This document shows positions 55,075 through 63,660 of a stretch of 64,000 nucleotides of DNA, in pieces. Numbering within the stretch: position 1 is the first letter of the stretch; each line of letters starts with the position of its first letter. The notes under the pieces are model-generated. The model searched no databases, was not told the DNA's origin, and saw only the letters and a list, made by a program, of their open reading frames with translations. The translations under genes were made by a program, and so were the position numbers. This DNA comes from an uncultured Alloprevotella sp. (GTDB taxonomy: Bacteria; Bacteroidota; Bacteroidia; Bacteroidales; Bacteroidaceae). Location: NCBI GenBank assembly GCA_944322325.1, contig CALUOQ010000001.1, positions 62,001 through 126,000 on the forward strand, read 5' to 3'.

Positions 55075-57537
55075 ATGAATATCTCTTATAATTGGCTGAA
55101 AGACTACGTCGATTTCGACCTGACGGCCCAGCAGGTGGCCGACGCCCTGACCTCGATTGGGCTGGAGGTAGATGCAGTCGAAGAAGTACAGACCATAAAA
55201 GGCGGATTGGAGGGACTCGTCGTAGGCCAAGTGCTGACGTGCGAAGCCCATCCCAACTCGGACCACATGCACGTATGTACCGTGGATCTGGGCACTGGCG
55301 AAGCCACGCAGATCGTCTGTGGCGCACCTAACGTGGCAGCAGGCCAAAAAGTCATCGTAGCCACACTGGGCACCAAGCTCTACGACGGCGACCAATGCTT
55401 CACTATCAAGAAATCCAAACTGCGCGGTGTGGACAGTTACGGCATGATTTGCGCTGAGGACGAAATTGGTGTGGGCACGAGCCACGCCGGTATCATCGTC
55501 CTGCCCGACGATACGCCCGTGGGCATGGCGGCCAAGGACTACTACCACATAGAGAACGATTTCCTTATCGAAGTGGACATCACGCCCAACCGCGCCGACG
55601 CATGCTCGCACTACGGCGTGGCTCGCGACCTCTACGCCTGGCTGGTGCGGAACGGTTACCCCACGCGTCTGCACCGTCCCGACGTGAGCCACTTCGCCCC
55701 CGACAACAACGACTTGCCCATCGACGTGACGATAGAAAACGCCGAGGCTTGCCCGCACTACTGCGCCGTGAGTCTGACGGGCTGCCACGTAACCGAGAGT
55801 CCCGACTGGCTGCAGAACAGACTGCGCGCCGTGGGTGTGCGGCCTATTAACAATATCGTCGACATCACCAATTATATCATGTTCGCCTACGGGCAACCTC
55901 TCCATTGCTTTGACGCCGACATGGTCAAGGGACACCACATCGTCGTGCGCACCCTTCCCGAAGGCACACCGTTCGTCACGCTCGACGGCGTCGAACATAA
56001 ATTGGGCGAACGCGACCTTGCCATATGCAATGAGGCTGAACCGATGTGCATTGCCGGCATCTTTGGCGGCAAGGGCTCCGGTACGTACGAGACGACCACC
56101 AACGTGGTGCTCGAGAGCGCTTACTTTCATCCCACTTGGATACGCAAGAGTGCGCGCCACCACGGCCTGAGCACGGATGCCAGCTTCCGTTTCGAGCGTG
56201 GCATCGACCCCAACGGGCTGGTATATGCCCTGAAAGAAGCCGCGCTGATGGCCAAGGAACTGGCCGGCGCCAAAATCTCCATGAACATTAAGGATGTGTG
56301 CATCAAGGAGCCGGCCCCGTTTGCCGTAGACCTTAAATATAATTATGTGCACAGCCTCATCGGCAAGGAAATCCCCCACGACATAATCAAGGACATCGTC
56401 ACGAGTCTCGAAATGCGCATCACCGGCGAAACGGCGGAGGGCCTCAGCCTGGAAGTGCCGCCCTACCGCGTCGATGTGCAGCGCCCCTGCGACGTAGTGG
56501 AGGACATCCTGCGCATTTACGGCTACAACAATGTCGAGATACCGACGTCCGTCACGTCGTGCCTTGCGGTCAAAGGCGAAACCGACCGTTCCAACAAACT
56601 CGAAAACCTCGTCAGCGAGCAGCTTATCGGCTGCGGGTTCAACGAAATCCTCAACAACTCGCTGACCAAGGCCGCTTACTACGACGGACTGGAGTGCTGC
56701 AAGAGCGAAAACCTGGTCCACGTCATGAACCCGCTGAGCTCAGACCTCGGCGTACTGCGCCAGTCCCTGCTGTTCGGCGGCTTGGAAAGCATCAATCACA
56801 ACGCCAACCGCAAACAAGGCAACCTCCGTTTCTTCGAATTCGGTAACTGCTATCACTACCACGCCGAAAACAAGGTGGAAGGCCAAATTCTGTCGGCCTA
56901 CACGGAGGAGTACCACCTAGGCATGTGGGTGACCGGAAAACGCGTCGAGGGCTCATGGGCCCATCCCGACGAGGAAAGCTCGATTTACGAACTGAAAGCC
57001 TACGTGGTCAATGTGCTGCGTCGCCTCGGCGTACGCCTTAACGACTTCAGCGTCAGCGCAGGAAAAAGCGACATTTTCGACCGTTCGCTGGCCGTCACCG
57101 ACGCTTCGGGCCGCATACTCGTCGAGCTTGGCATTGTCAGCACCCGCCTGCAAAAGCTCTTCGATCTCGCCCACCCCGTCTACTACGCGGATTTCAACTG
57201 GGCTCTCCTGATGAAGAAAACGCGCAAGAACCACGTCAGCTTCACCGAAATCAGCCGTTTCCCCGCCGTCAGCCGCGACCTGGCACTGCTGGTGGACAAA
57301 AAAACGGAGTTCGCCGAAATCGAAAAGATAGCCTTTGCCACCGACCGGAAGCTGCTCAAGCGCGTCGAGCTCTTCGACGTGTACGAGGGAAAGAACCTTG
57401 AACCGGGCAAGAAGAGCTACGCGGTCAACTTCATCATGCAGGACGAAAACAAAACGCTGACCGACAAACAAATTGACAAGGTGATGCAAAATCTCGTACG
57501 CAACTTTGAAACCCAACTGGGCGCCAAATTGCGTTAA
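55075..57537 (+). CDS. pheT: phenylalanyl-tRNA synthetase beta subunit
   Basis: 820 residues, full length: N-terminal NISYNWLKDYVDFDL, tRNA-binding OB domain (about 40-155), B3/B4 editing domain (about 210-390), B5 (about 405-475) and C-terminal FDX-ACB domain (about 727-820). Pairs with PheS, which is not in view. 59 nt before yebC. Confidence 0.97.
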   Translation: MNISYNWLKDYVDFDLTAQQVADALTSIGLEVDAVEEVQTIKGGLEGLVVGQVLTCEAHPNSDHMHVCTVDLGTGEATQIVCGAPNVAAGQKVIVATLGTKLYDGDQCFTIKKSKLRGVDSYGMICAEDEIGVGTSHAGIIVLPDDTPVGMAAKDYYHIENDFLIEVDITPNRADACSHYGVARDLYAWLVRNGYPTRLHRPDVSHFAPDNNDLPIDVTIENAEACPHYCAVSLTGCHVTESPDWLQNRLRAVGVRPINNIVDITNYIMFAYGQPLHCFDADMVKGHHIVVRTLPEGTPFVTLDGVEHKLGERDLAICNEAEPMCIAGIFGGKGSGTYETTTNVVLESAYFHPTWIRKSARHHGLSTDASFRFERGIDPNGLVYALKEAALMAKELAGAKISMNIKDVCIKEPAPFAVDLKYNYVHSLIGKEIPHDIIKDIVTSLEMRITGETAEGLSLEVPPYRVDVQRPCDVVEDILRIYGYNNVEIPTSVTSCLAVKGETDRSNKLENLVSEQLIGCGFNEILNNSLTKAAYYDGLECCKSENLVHVMNPLSSDLGVLRQSLLFGGLESINHNANRKQGNLRFFEFGNCYHYHAENKVEGQILSAYTEEYHLGMWVTGKRVEGSWAHPDEESSIYELKAYVVNVLRRLGVRLNDFSVSAGKSDIFDRSLAVTDASGRILVELGIVSTRLQKLFDLAHPVYYADFNWALLMKKTRKNHVSFTEISRFPAVSRDLALLVDKKTEFAEIEKIAFATDRKLLKRVELFDVYEGKNLEPGKKSYAVNFIMQDENKTLTDKQIDKVMQNLVRNFETQLGAKLR

Positions 57538-57596
57538 GCACCGACCTCACCACAACAATCAAGCACCAAACAAATCATACAATAAAGCTTACACCA

Positions 57597-58328
57597 ATGG
57601 GAAGAGCATTTGAATATAGAAAAGCTGCCAAACTGAAAAGATGGGGCCACATGGCCAAAACGTTCACCAAGCTGGGTAAACAAATCGCCATCGCCGTGAA
57701 AGCCGGCGGACCGGAACCCGAGAACAACCCGACACTCCGCTCCATCATTGCCACCTGCAAGCGCGAGAACATGCCGAAGGACAACATCGATCGCGCCATC
57801 AAGAACGCCATGGGCAAGGACCAGAGCGAATACAAGAGCATGACTTACGAGGGATACGGCCCTCACGGCATCGCCATCTTCGTCGACACACTCACCGACA
57901 ACCCTACGCGCACCGTGGGCGACGTCCGTTCCGTCTTCAATAAGTTCGGCGGAAACCTGGGAACGATGGGCTCGCTCGCGTTTCTATTCGACCATAAATG
58001 CCTCTTTACATTCAAGAAAAAGGAAGGCACCGACATGGAAGAACTCATCCTGGACTTGATCGACTATAACGTAGAGGACGAATACGACGAGGACGAGGAA
58101 GAAGGCACCGTCACTATCTACGGCGACCCGAAAAGCTACGCCATGATTCAGAAACACCTCGAGGAGTGCGGTTTCGAGGACGTCGGCGGCGAGTTCACCT
58201 ACGTGCCCAACGACCTCAAGGACGTTACGCCCGAACAGCGCGAGACTATCGACAAGATGGTGGAGCGCCTCGAAGAATTCGACGACGTTCAGACCGTCTA
58301 CACGAACATGAAGCCCGCCGAGGAGTAA
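57597..58328 (+). CDS. yebC: YebC/PmpR family protein
   Basis: 243 residues. MGRAFEYRKAAKLKRWGHMA and GGPEPENNPTLRSII are typical of the family; members act as transcription regulators or, for some, in translation of proline stretches. An acidic stretch (DEYDEDEEEG) lies near 160. Probably co-transcribed with pheT. Confidence 0.93.
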   Translation: MGRAFEYRKAAKLKRWGHMAKTFTKLGKQIAIAVKAGGPEPENNPTLRSIIATCKRENMPKDNIDRAIKNAMGKDQSEYKSMTYEGYGPHGIAIFVDTLTDNPTRTVGDVRSVFNKFGGNLGTMGSLAFLFDHKCLFTFKKKEGTDMEELILDLIDYNVEDEYDEDEEEGTVTIYGDPKSYAMIQKHLEECGFEDVGGEFTYVPNDLKDVTPEQRETIDKMVERLEEFDDVQTVYTNMKPAEE

Positions 58329-58365
58329 CTCCGGGCATCCTTTCCACCCTATTCCAAAACCCACC

Positions 58366-58404
58366 ATTTGCCAATACGCCCACTGTCGGGCTATTGGCAA
58401 ATGA
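58366..58404 (+). other. long hairpin directly before the TSCPD gene
   Basis: CATTTGCCAATA (58366-58377) pairs perfectly with TATTGGCAAATG (58393-58404), extended by GCCC/GGGC, 16 pairs with one bulge. It ends 12 nt before the ATG at 58417 and has no T-run. Confidence 0.7.
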
Positions 58405-58416
58405 TGTAATTACCCT

Positions 58417-58671
58417 ATGGAACAGAAACTCACCTACACCACCAGCGGCACCTGTAGCCGCCTCATCGAGCTGACGGCCGAGGACGGCCGCCTCACCGAC
58501 GTGCGTTTCGTCGGAGGCTGCGACGGCAACCTGAAAGGCATCCGCCAGCTCGTCGTCGGCATGAAGCTCGAGGACGTCCGGCAGAAACTGCAAGGCATAC
58601 GCTGCGGCAGCAAGCCGACGTCGTGCCCCGACCAGCTGAGCCGCGCCGTCGACCAACTGCTGCGTGACTAA
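58417..58671 (+). CDS. TSCPD domain protein (TIGR03905 type)
   Basis: 84 residues. SGTCSRLIEL and GCDGNLKGI, then the signature CGSKPTSCPDQLS. The family is related to the C-terminal domain of B12-dependent ribonucleotide reductase; function unknown. Its 3' end overlaps the opposing lipoprotein gene by 4 nt. Confidence 0.88.
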   Translation: MEQKLTYTTSGTCSRLIELTAEDGRLTDVRFVGGCDGNLKGIRQLVVGMKLEDVRQKLQGIRCGSKPTSCPDQLSRAVDQLLRD

Positions 58672-59078
58672 CGCGCGCCGTAGTCCTTGGCCGTAAACGT
58701 AAAGCGCAGGAAAGGTTTCCCAAGAGAGTCCGACACGTAAACGTAGCTGAAGCTGATCCCCTCGTCCTTATAGGGCTTCAGTTCGATGGAGTTCCTGAGC
58801 GAACGCAACACCCGCTCCTTCAATTCGCCGCTGCGTCGCCGAAGCTCCTCGCGGACATCGCCCTTGTCCAACCGGCCCGACAAGGCATACCAGTAACTGT
58901 ACGTGCGTGTAGCCGCGTCGTACGTCGCGCTGTCCAGCACGATACCGTCGTCCACGGGCTTCGGACAATACTTCTGCGTGAACTCCCGCGACTCGCGCAC
59001 GCAGCGCTCGTCAAACGACTCCTGGCAGGAAGCGCACAGCAGCGCCGCCCCGCAAATAACGGACAAAACGAATTTCAT
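58668..59078 (-). CDS. small putative lipoprotein
   Basis: 136 residues. Signal peptide with lipobox LCASC and lipidated Cys18. The mature part is charged and ends in a beta-rich segment (FSYVYVSDSLGKPFLRFTF). Not recognised. Single gene facing the TSCPD gene. Confidence 0.72.
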   Translation of the reverse strand: MKFVLSVICGAALLCASCQESFDERCVRESREFTQKYCPKPVDDGIVLDSATYDAATRTYSYWYALSGRLDKGDVREELRRRSGELKERVLRSLRNSIELKPYKDEGISFSYVYVSDSLGKPFLRFTFTAKDYGAR

Positions 59079-59119
59079 ACACGATAAGTTTTCCGCGAAA
59101 TTACATCATCTTCTTCAGA

Positions 59120-59611
59120 ATGACAAACAAAGCACCCCAATTAATGTACGAGGACCGCGTCAACAAGGCCGTCGAGCTTTTCATGTCGGGTTACAACTGC
59201 TCGCAGTCCGTCGTCGCCGCCTTTGCCGACCTCTACGGCTTCACGCCCGAGCAGGCCCTCCGCATGTCCGCCTCTTTCGGCGCCGGCATCGGCCGGATGC
59301 GCCTCACGTGCGGCGCCGTGTGCGGCATGTTCCTCCTGGCCGGCCTCGAGACGGGCGCCACGGAGGGCAGCGACCGCACCGGCAAGTCGCACAACTACGC
59401 CGTCGTGCAGGAGCTCGCCCGGCAGTTCCGCGAGCGCAACGGCTCGATAACGTGTAGCGAGCTGCTGGGGCTGCGCAAAAACGCCCCCACCCCGCCCGAA
59501 GCCTCGCCCCGCACCGCCGAGTATTACAAGACGCGCCCCTGCGTCCGCATGATTGAGTGCGCGGCCGAACTCTTCGCCCGCTTCCTCGAGGAAAGGCAGG
59601 CCGCGAAATGA
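59120..59611 (+). CDS. C_GCAxxG_C_C family redox-type protein
   Basis: 163 residues. Cys-rich with the family pattern: GYNCSQSV near 24-31, then LTCGAVCGMFLLAG near 63-76 and Cys at about 112 and 134. The family is thought to be redox active or metal binding; function unknown. Its stop codon overlaps the ATG of the next gene (ATGA, 59608-59611). Confidence 0.87.
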   Translation: MTNKAPQLMYEDRVNKAVELFMSGYNCSQSVVAAFADLYGFTPEQALRMSASFGAGIGRMRLTCGAVCGMFLLAGLETGATEGSDRTGKSHNYAVVQELARQFRERNGSITCSELLGLRKNAPTPPEASPRTAEYYKTRPCVRMIECAAELFARFLEERQAAK

Positions 59612-60720
59612 GAATCCTGCTCCTCGGCGACTACAGCAACGTACACTGGACCCTCGGCGAGGGGCTCCGGCGCTTGGGGCACGACGTCACCGTCGCCTCC
59701 GACGGCGACGGCTGGAAGGGCTACCCCCGCGACGTCGACCTGCGCCGCCGCTCGCTGGGCTGGCGGGGCACGCTCGGCTTCTTCCTGCGCCTTGCCCGCC
59801 AGTTCCCGGCCTTTCGCGGCTACGATGTCGTTCAGATCATCAACCCCGTATTCCTTCCGCTCCGCGCCGAGCGCATTTTCCCCTTCTACCGCTACCTGCG
59901 CCGCCACAACGGCGCCGTCTTCATGGGCGCCTTCGGCATGGACTACTACTGGGTCCGCGCCGGCATGGACTGCCGTACGTTCCGCTACAGCGACTTCAAT
60001 CTCGGCCCACGCCTGCGCCGCGACAAGGACAACGAAGAGTTCATCCGCGACTGGCTCAACGGCCCCAAGGGCGTGCTCAACCGCCGCATTGCCGACGACT
60101 GCGACGGCATCGTGGCCGGCCTCTACGAGTACTACGCCAGCTACGCCCCCCACCACGCCGACAAGCTCGCCTTCATCCCCTTCCCCATCCCTCCGACCGG
60201 CTGCCAGCCCCTCGCCCACGTGCCCGACCGCGTCCGTTTCTTCATTGGCATCCAGCGCCGGCGCAGCGCCTACAAGGGAACCGACATCATGCTCCGCGCC
60301 CTGGAGCGCGTGGCCGCCGAGCGCCCCGCCGAGTGCGAGATGGTCAAGGTCGAGTCCGTCCCCTTCGCCGTCTACGCCGACCTGATGGACTCCAGCCACG
60401 TCCTGCTCGACCAGCTCTACTCCTACACGCCCGCCATGAACGCCCTTCACGCCATGAGCAAAGGCAAGGTCGTCGTGGGCGGCGGCGAACCCGAGAACTA
60501 CGCCATCCTCCACGAGGACGAGCTTCGCCCCATCGTCAACGTGCTCCCCGACGAGGCGTCCGTCTATCGCGCGCTCAACCAGCTGCTCGACCGCCGCGAC
60601 GAGCTGCCCGAGCTTTCCCGCCAAAGCCTGGCCTACATCGCCCGCCACCACGACTACCTGAAAGTGGCGCAGCAGTACGTCGACCTCTGGCAAGGCCGGA
60701 AATCACAAGTACTACGATAA
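59608..60720 (+). CDS. glycosyltransferase, GT4-like
   Basis: 370 residues from the ATG at 59608 (MRILLLGDYSNVHWTLGEG), coupled to the upstream gene; an ATG at 59557 adds 17 residues in another coding region. GT-B pattern with a C-terminal donor site (HAMSKGKVVVGGGEPENYAI). Cytoplasmic. The last four residues (QVLR) and the TAA stop are encoded by 80-bp repeat copy 5, so the natural C terminus may differ. Confidence 0.8.
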   Translation: MRILLLGDYSNVHWTLGEGLRRLGHDVTVASDGDGWKGYPRDVDLRRRSLGWRGTLGFFLRLARQFPAFRGYDVVQIINPVFLPLRAERIFPFYRYLRRHNGAVFMGAFGMDYYWVRAGMDCRTFRYSDFNLGPRLRRDKDNEEFIRDWLNGPKGVLNRRIADDCDGIVAGLYEYYASYAPHHADKLAFIPFPIPPTGCQPLAHVPDRVRFFIGIQRRRSAYKGTDIMLRALERVAAERPAECEMVKVESVPFAVYADLMDSSHVLLDQLYSYTPAMNALHAMSKGKVVVGGGEPENYAILHEDELRPIVNVLPDEASVYRALNQLLDRRDELPELSRQSLAYIARHHDYLKVAQQYVDLWQGRKSQVLR

Positions 60721-60784
60721 AAAATCCTAAGACTACGATAGAATTTCCTGGGACTACGACAGGATTTTCTATCGTAGTACTTGT
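60705..60784. repeat. 80-bp modular palindromic repeat, copy 5
   Basis: Cores AGTACTACGATAA, AAGACTACGATAG, GGGACTACGACAG and ATCGTAGTACTTG with spacers AAAATCCT, AATTTCCT, GATTTTCT. It begins inside the glycosyltransferase gene and contains its stop codon (60718-60720). Confidence 0.9.
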
Positions 60785-60868
60785 AGAAACGGGCACTGCC
60801 ATGTAGAAGCGCGCCGACAGGCACGCCCGCACACCCGATTACAGACGAAAAATAACTAACTAGAAAGT

Positions 60869-60900
60869 GAGACCTCTGCAAAACTTGGGTAGGAAGTAGC
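60869..60900. mobile_element. possible IS5-family end remnant
   Basis: GAGACCTCTGCAAAA resembles the terminal inverted repeat of IS5-group elements (GAGACCTTTGCAAAA type, from memory). No second end and no transposase are seen. The rest of 60785-60963 holds nothing recognisable. Confidence 0.35.
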
Positions 60901-60963
60901 GTATGTTTGATAGCATTTATTTCCACCCCCAACCACATCAGTAATCCGTCAGTAGATAAAAGT

Positions 60964-61002
60964 AAGAAGGAGTTAAGCCAATGACTTAACTCCTTCTTTT
61001 TT
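60964..61002. terminator. bidirectional terminator between tRNA-Pro and the glycosyltransferase unit
   Basis: 14-bp perfect stem AAGAAGGAGTTAAG (60964-60977) with 60985-60998; the plus strand continues TTTTTT, the minus strand ACTTTTA. It would end both converging units. Confidence 0.85.
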
Positions 61003-61007
61003 ACCAG

Positions 61008-61082
61008 TCGGGGTGACTGGATTCGAACCAGCGACCACACGCCCCCCAGACGCGTACTCTAACCGGGCTGAGCTACACCCCG
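61008..61082 (-). tRNA. tRNA-Pro (GGG)
   Basis: Full cloverleaf on the minus strand: acceptor CGGGGTG/CACCCCG, D arm GCTC...GAGT, anticodon loop CTGGGGG with anticodon GGG, T arm GCTGG TTCGAAT CCAGT (one G-T pair), discriminator A at 61008. CCA is not encoded. Confidence 0.96.
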
Positions 61083-61093
61083 AATTGCGAGTG

Positions 61094-61125
61094 CAAAAGT
61101 AGGGCGTTTTTTTCAAACATCCAAA
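61094..61125 (-). promoter_or_regulatory. promoter of tRNA-Pro
   Basis: Minus strand TTTG (61122-61125), 20 bp spacer, TACTTTTG (61094-61101), ending 11 nt before the tRNA. It overlaps the aroA promoter on the other strand. Confidence 0.75.
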
Positions 61126-61142
61126 TTTTTTCCCTACTTTTG
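61111..61142 (+). promoter_or_regulatory. promoter of the aroA operon
   Basis: TTTC (61111-61114), 20 bp spacer, TACTTTTG (61135-61142), 27 nt before the ATG at 61170. One mismatch in the -33 element. Confidence 0.65.
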
Positions 61143-61169
61143 TGCTAAAAATTTTTGCTTCGTTGCTTT

Positions 61170-62417
61170 ATGCAGAAACAGATCCACTTCCCATCCTCAT
61201 TGCGAGGAGAAGTTAAGTTGCCGGCTTCCAAGAGTTTAGCAGGCCGTGCGCTGGTCATTTCCGTATTGGCGTCTGGCGAGAAAGGGACCTTACTCGTTGA
61301 GCCATTATCCGACTGTGACGATACGCAGGTGATGCTCCGCGCACTCGCGCAACCGTCCTCCGTGGTCGATATCCACGCCGCCGGAACGGCCATGCGCTTT
61401 CTTACAGCGCTTTTTTCCGTGACCCCCGGGCGACGTATGCTTACCGGGACGCCGCGTATGCAACAGCGTCCGATAGGTATTTTGGTCGACGCGCTACGTT
61501 CGCTGGGAGCAACCCTACACTATGAAAAGAATGAAGGTTTCCCGCCACTTACCATCGAAGGCAAACCACTCTGCGGCGGTGAAATCAGCTTACCTGCCGA
61601 CGTCAGTTCGCAATACATCTCCGCGCTGCTCATGATTGGGCCTACGATGGGAAAAGGCCTCCGCCTGCATTTGGACGGCACTATTGTCTCGCGTCCCTAT
61701 ATCGATATGACTCTCGGTCTGATGCGCCACTTTGGAGCCCACGCCGAGTGGACCGATGCCCATTCACTCTACGTCAGCCCGACGCCCTACGTGGCTGGAC
61801 GCCATTACTCCGTCGAGGGCGACTGGAGCGGCGCTTCCTACTGGTACGAGATGGTGGCTTTGTCACCCGACCCGTCGGCTCGTCTGTTTCTGCCAAGCCT
61901 TCACGCCGACAGCTGGCAGGGCGACGCCGAGGTGCGCCACCTTTTTGAACCGCTTGGCGTCGTCACCACTTTCACGGACGGCGGCGTAGTACTCACGAAA
62001 GGGACCCCCAGCAATGTCCCTGTCCGGTTCGACCTCAACCGCCAGCCCGACCTTGCTCAAACGCTCGTCGTTTCCTGTGCTCTGGCAGAGCGCCCGTTCC
62101 ATTTCACAGGGTTACAAAATCTAAAAATCAAGGAGACCGACCGCATCGCAGCCTTACGCTGCGAAATGGCCAAGCTGGGCTACATCGTCCGGGAGGCTCA
62201 CGATGCCGAACTCTACTGGGAAGGCGAACGCTGCGCCCCCACCCCATCCCCCATCATTGCCACATACGACGACCACCGTATGGCCATGTCATTCGCACCG
62301 GCGGCCTACCGTTTTCCGGGCCTGCGCATCGACCATCCCGAAGTCGTCAGCAAATCCTATCCGGCATTTTGGGAGGTTCTCGCTGGTCTTGGCGCCGACC
62401 TTGCCGACATTTCCTAA
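61170..62417 (+). CDS. aroA: 3-phosphoshikimate 1-carboxyvinyltransferase (EPSP synthase)
   Basis: 415 residues from the ATG at 61170; a TTG at 61155 is less likely. LPASKSLAGRALV near 18-30, GTAMRFLTALF near 71, TGTPRMQQRPIG near 91, KETDRI near 318 and YDDHRMAMSFA near 362. Sixth step of the shikimate pathway, target of glyphosate. Heads the aroA-hypothetical-permease-porW unit. Confidence 0.95.
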   Translation: MQKQIHFPSSLRGEVKLPASKSLAGRALVISVLASGEKGTLLVEPLSDCDDTQVMLRALAQPSSVVDIHAAGTAMRFLTALFSVTPGRRMLTGTPRMQQRPIGILVDALRSLGATLHYEKNEGFPPLTIEGKPLCGGEISLPADVSSQYISALLMIGPTMGKGLRLHLDGTIVSRPYIDMTLGLMRHFGAHAEWTDAHSLYVSPTPYVAGRHYSVEGDWSGASYWYEMVALSPDPSARLFLPSLHADSWQGDAEVRHLFEPLGVVTTFTDGGVVLTKGTPSNVPVRFDLNRQPDLAQTLVVSCALAERPFHFTGLQNLKIKETDRIAALRCEMAKLGYIVREAHDAELYWEGERCAPTPSPIIATYDDHRMAMSFAPAAYRFPGLRIDHPEVVSKSYPAFWEVLAGLGADLADIS

Positions 62418-62428
62418 TCCCGATCACT

Positions 62429-62833
62429 ATGTTGCCACTCATCCTCAGCCTCATCGCGCTTGGACTCGTAGCCGCAGCCGTCAGTCTTTGGCGAGGTCGC
62501 CACACGCCGCCGGACGAAGTCACGCCCTCTCCTGCCCCGTCTCGTCCGCCCGGCTGCTGCGGTCAGCATGAGATCTGCGAAAAAGAAAGCCTGCTGGCTG
62601 CCGTCAGCCGCGAAGTCGAATACTATGACGACGAAGAGCTCGACGCCTATGCCGGCACCCCCTCCTCGGACTACACCGAGGCACAGGCCGAAGCTTTCCG
62701 CGACGTGCTCTACACCATGCGCAGCGACGAGGTGGCCGGCTGGGTTCGCTCGCTCCAACTACGCGGCGTCGAACTCCCCGACGAGCTTAAGGACGAAGTT
62801 TTTCTCATCGTCGGTGAAAGGAGAGGCTTATGA
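62429..62833 (+). CDS. membrane-anchored small hypothetical protein
   Basis: 134 residues from the ATG at 62429 (MLPLILSLIALGLVAAAV), an N-terminal membrane segment. Then a Pro-rich linker, GCCGQHEIC with three Cys near 43-51, and an acidic helical domain (YYDDEELDAYAG). I do not recognise the family; the Cys/His cluster could bind metal. Its stop codon overlaps the permease start by 4 nt, so function in metal uptake is possible but inferred. Confidence 0.72.
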   Translation: MLPLILSLIALGLVAAAVSLWRGRHTPPDEVTPSPAPSRPPGCCGQHEICEKESLLAAVSREVEYYDDEELDAYAGTPSSDYTEAQAEAFRDVLYTMRSDEVAGWVRSLQLRGVELPDELKDEVFLIVGERRGL

Positions 62834-63660
62834 CCGACACATTGCTTCAGTACGCCTTTTTCCAACATGCCTTGATCGGTAGCCTGCTGGCCAGCGTGCT
62901 TTGCGGTTTGGTGGGAACGTATGTCGTCACGCGGCGCCTGGTCTTCGTGAGCGGCGGTGTCGCCCACGCCTCGCTGGGAGGCGTAGGGCTTGGTGCTTAT
63001 TTCGGTTTCCCGCCGCTACTGGGCGCAGCCGCATTTGCCTTGTTCTCCGGTTTTAGTGTGCAATGGCTCAGCCGGAGGCGCGAGGTGCGCGAAGACTCAG
63101 CCATCGCCATGCTTTGGACGTTCGGCATGAGCATCGGCATACTTTGCGCCTACCTCGCCCCGGGCTTCATCACCGACCTGCCGTCGTTTCTCTTTGGCAA
63201 CATTCTGTCCGTCACACGCGCAGACCTGTACCTGCTCGGTATACTCGCTGCCATAGCCGCCACTATATATATTCTACTGCTGCGCACCATTGTGGCCGTA
63301 GCCTACGACCGCGACTTCGCCCGAACACAGGGTCTCCCCGTCCACGCGGTGGAGGCCCTGCTCACCGCGCTCACGGCCCTCAGCGTCGTGGGGTGCCTGC
63401 ACATGATGGGCATCGTACTGGTCATCTCGTTGCTGTCCGTTCCCCAAATGACAGCTGGCCTTTTTGCACGCACGTTCGGCTCAATGGCCTTGCTGTCCAT
63501 AGCCTTTGCCGTAGCCGGTTGCTTGGGAGGGCTTTTGCTCTCCTATTGGTATAATGTGCCCAGCGGCGCCACCATCGTGCTGCTCAGCATCCTGATTTAT
63601 TTCGGCAGCAAGGCAATAAAAAGCCTCCTTTCCGGTTTATATGGCAAAAGCCCGGCTTAA
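62830..63660 (+). CDS. metal ABC transporter permease (ABC-3 family, ZnuB-like)
   Basis: 276 residues with about eight membrane segments. GTYVVTRRLVFVSGGVAHASLGGVG and GMSIGILCAYLAPGF are ABC-3 signatures; imports zinc or manganese with an ATPase and binding protein that are not adjacent here. Overlaps porW-like gene by 20 nt. Confidence 0.9.
   Translation: MTDTLLQYAFFQHALIGSLLASVLCGLVGTYVVTRRLVFVSGGVAHASLGGVGLGAYFGFPPLLGAAAFALFSGFSVQWLSRRREVREDSAIAMLWTFGMSIGILCAYLAPGFITDLPSFLFGNILSVTRADLYLLGILAAIAATIYILLLRTIVAVAYDRDFARTQGLPVHAVEALLTALTALSVVGCLHMMGIVLVISLLSVPQMTAGLFARTFGSMALLSIAFAVAGCLGGLLLSYWYNVPSGATIVLLSILIYFGSKAIKSLLSGLYGKSPA

Noticed and set aside
54346-56721. 791-codon open frame on the minus strand opposite MaoC and pheT
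   Set aside because: It lies antisense to two clearly conserved genes; its composition is that of GC-rich shadow frames and no domain is recognisable.
59553-60806. 417-codon frame overlapping the glycosyltransferase in another plus frame
   Set aside because: Pro/Arg-rich shadow translation; the glycosyltransferase frame has the family motifs and a coupled start.
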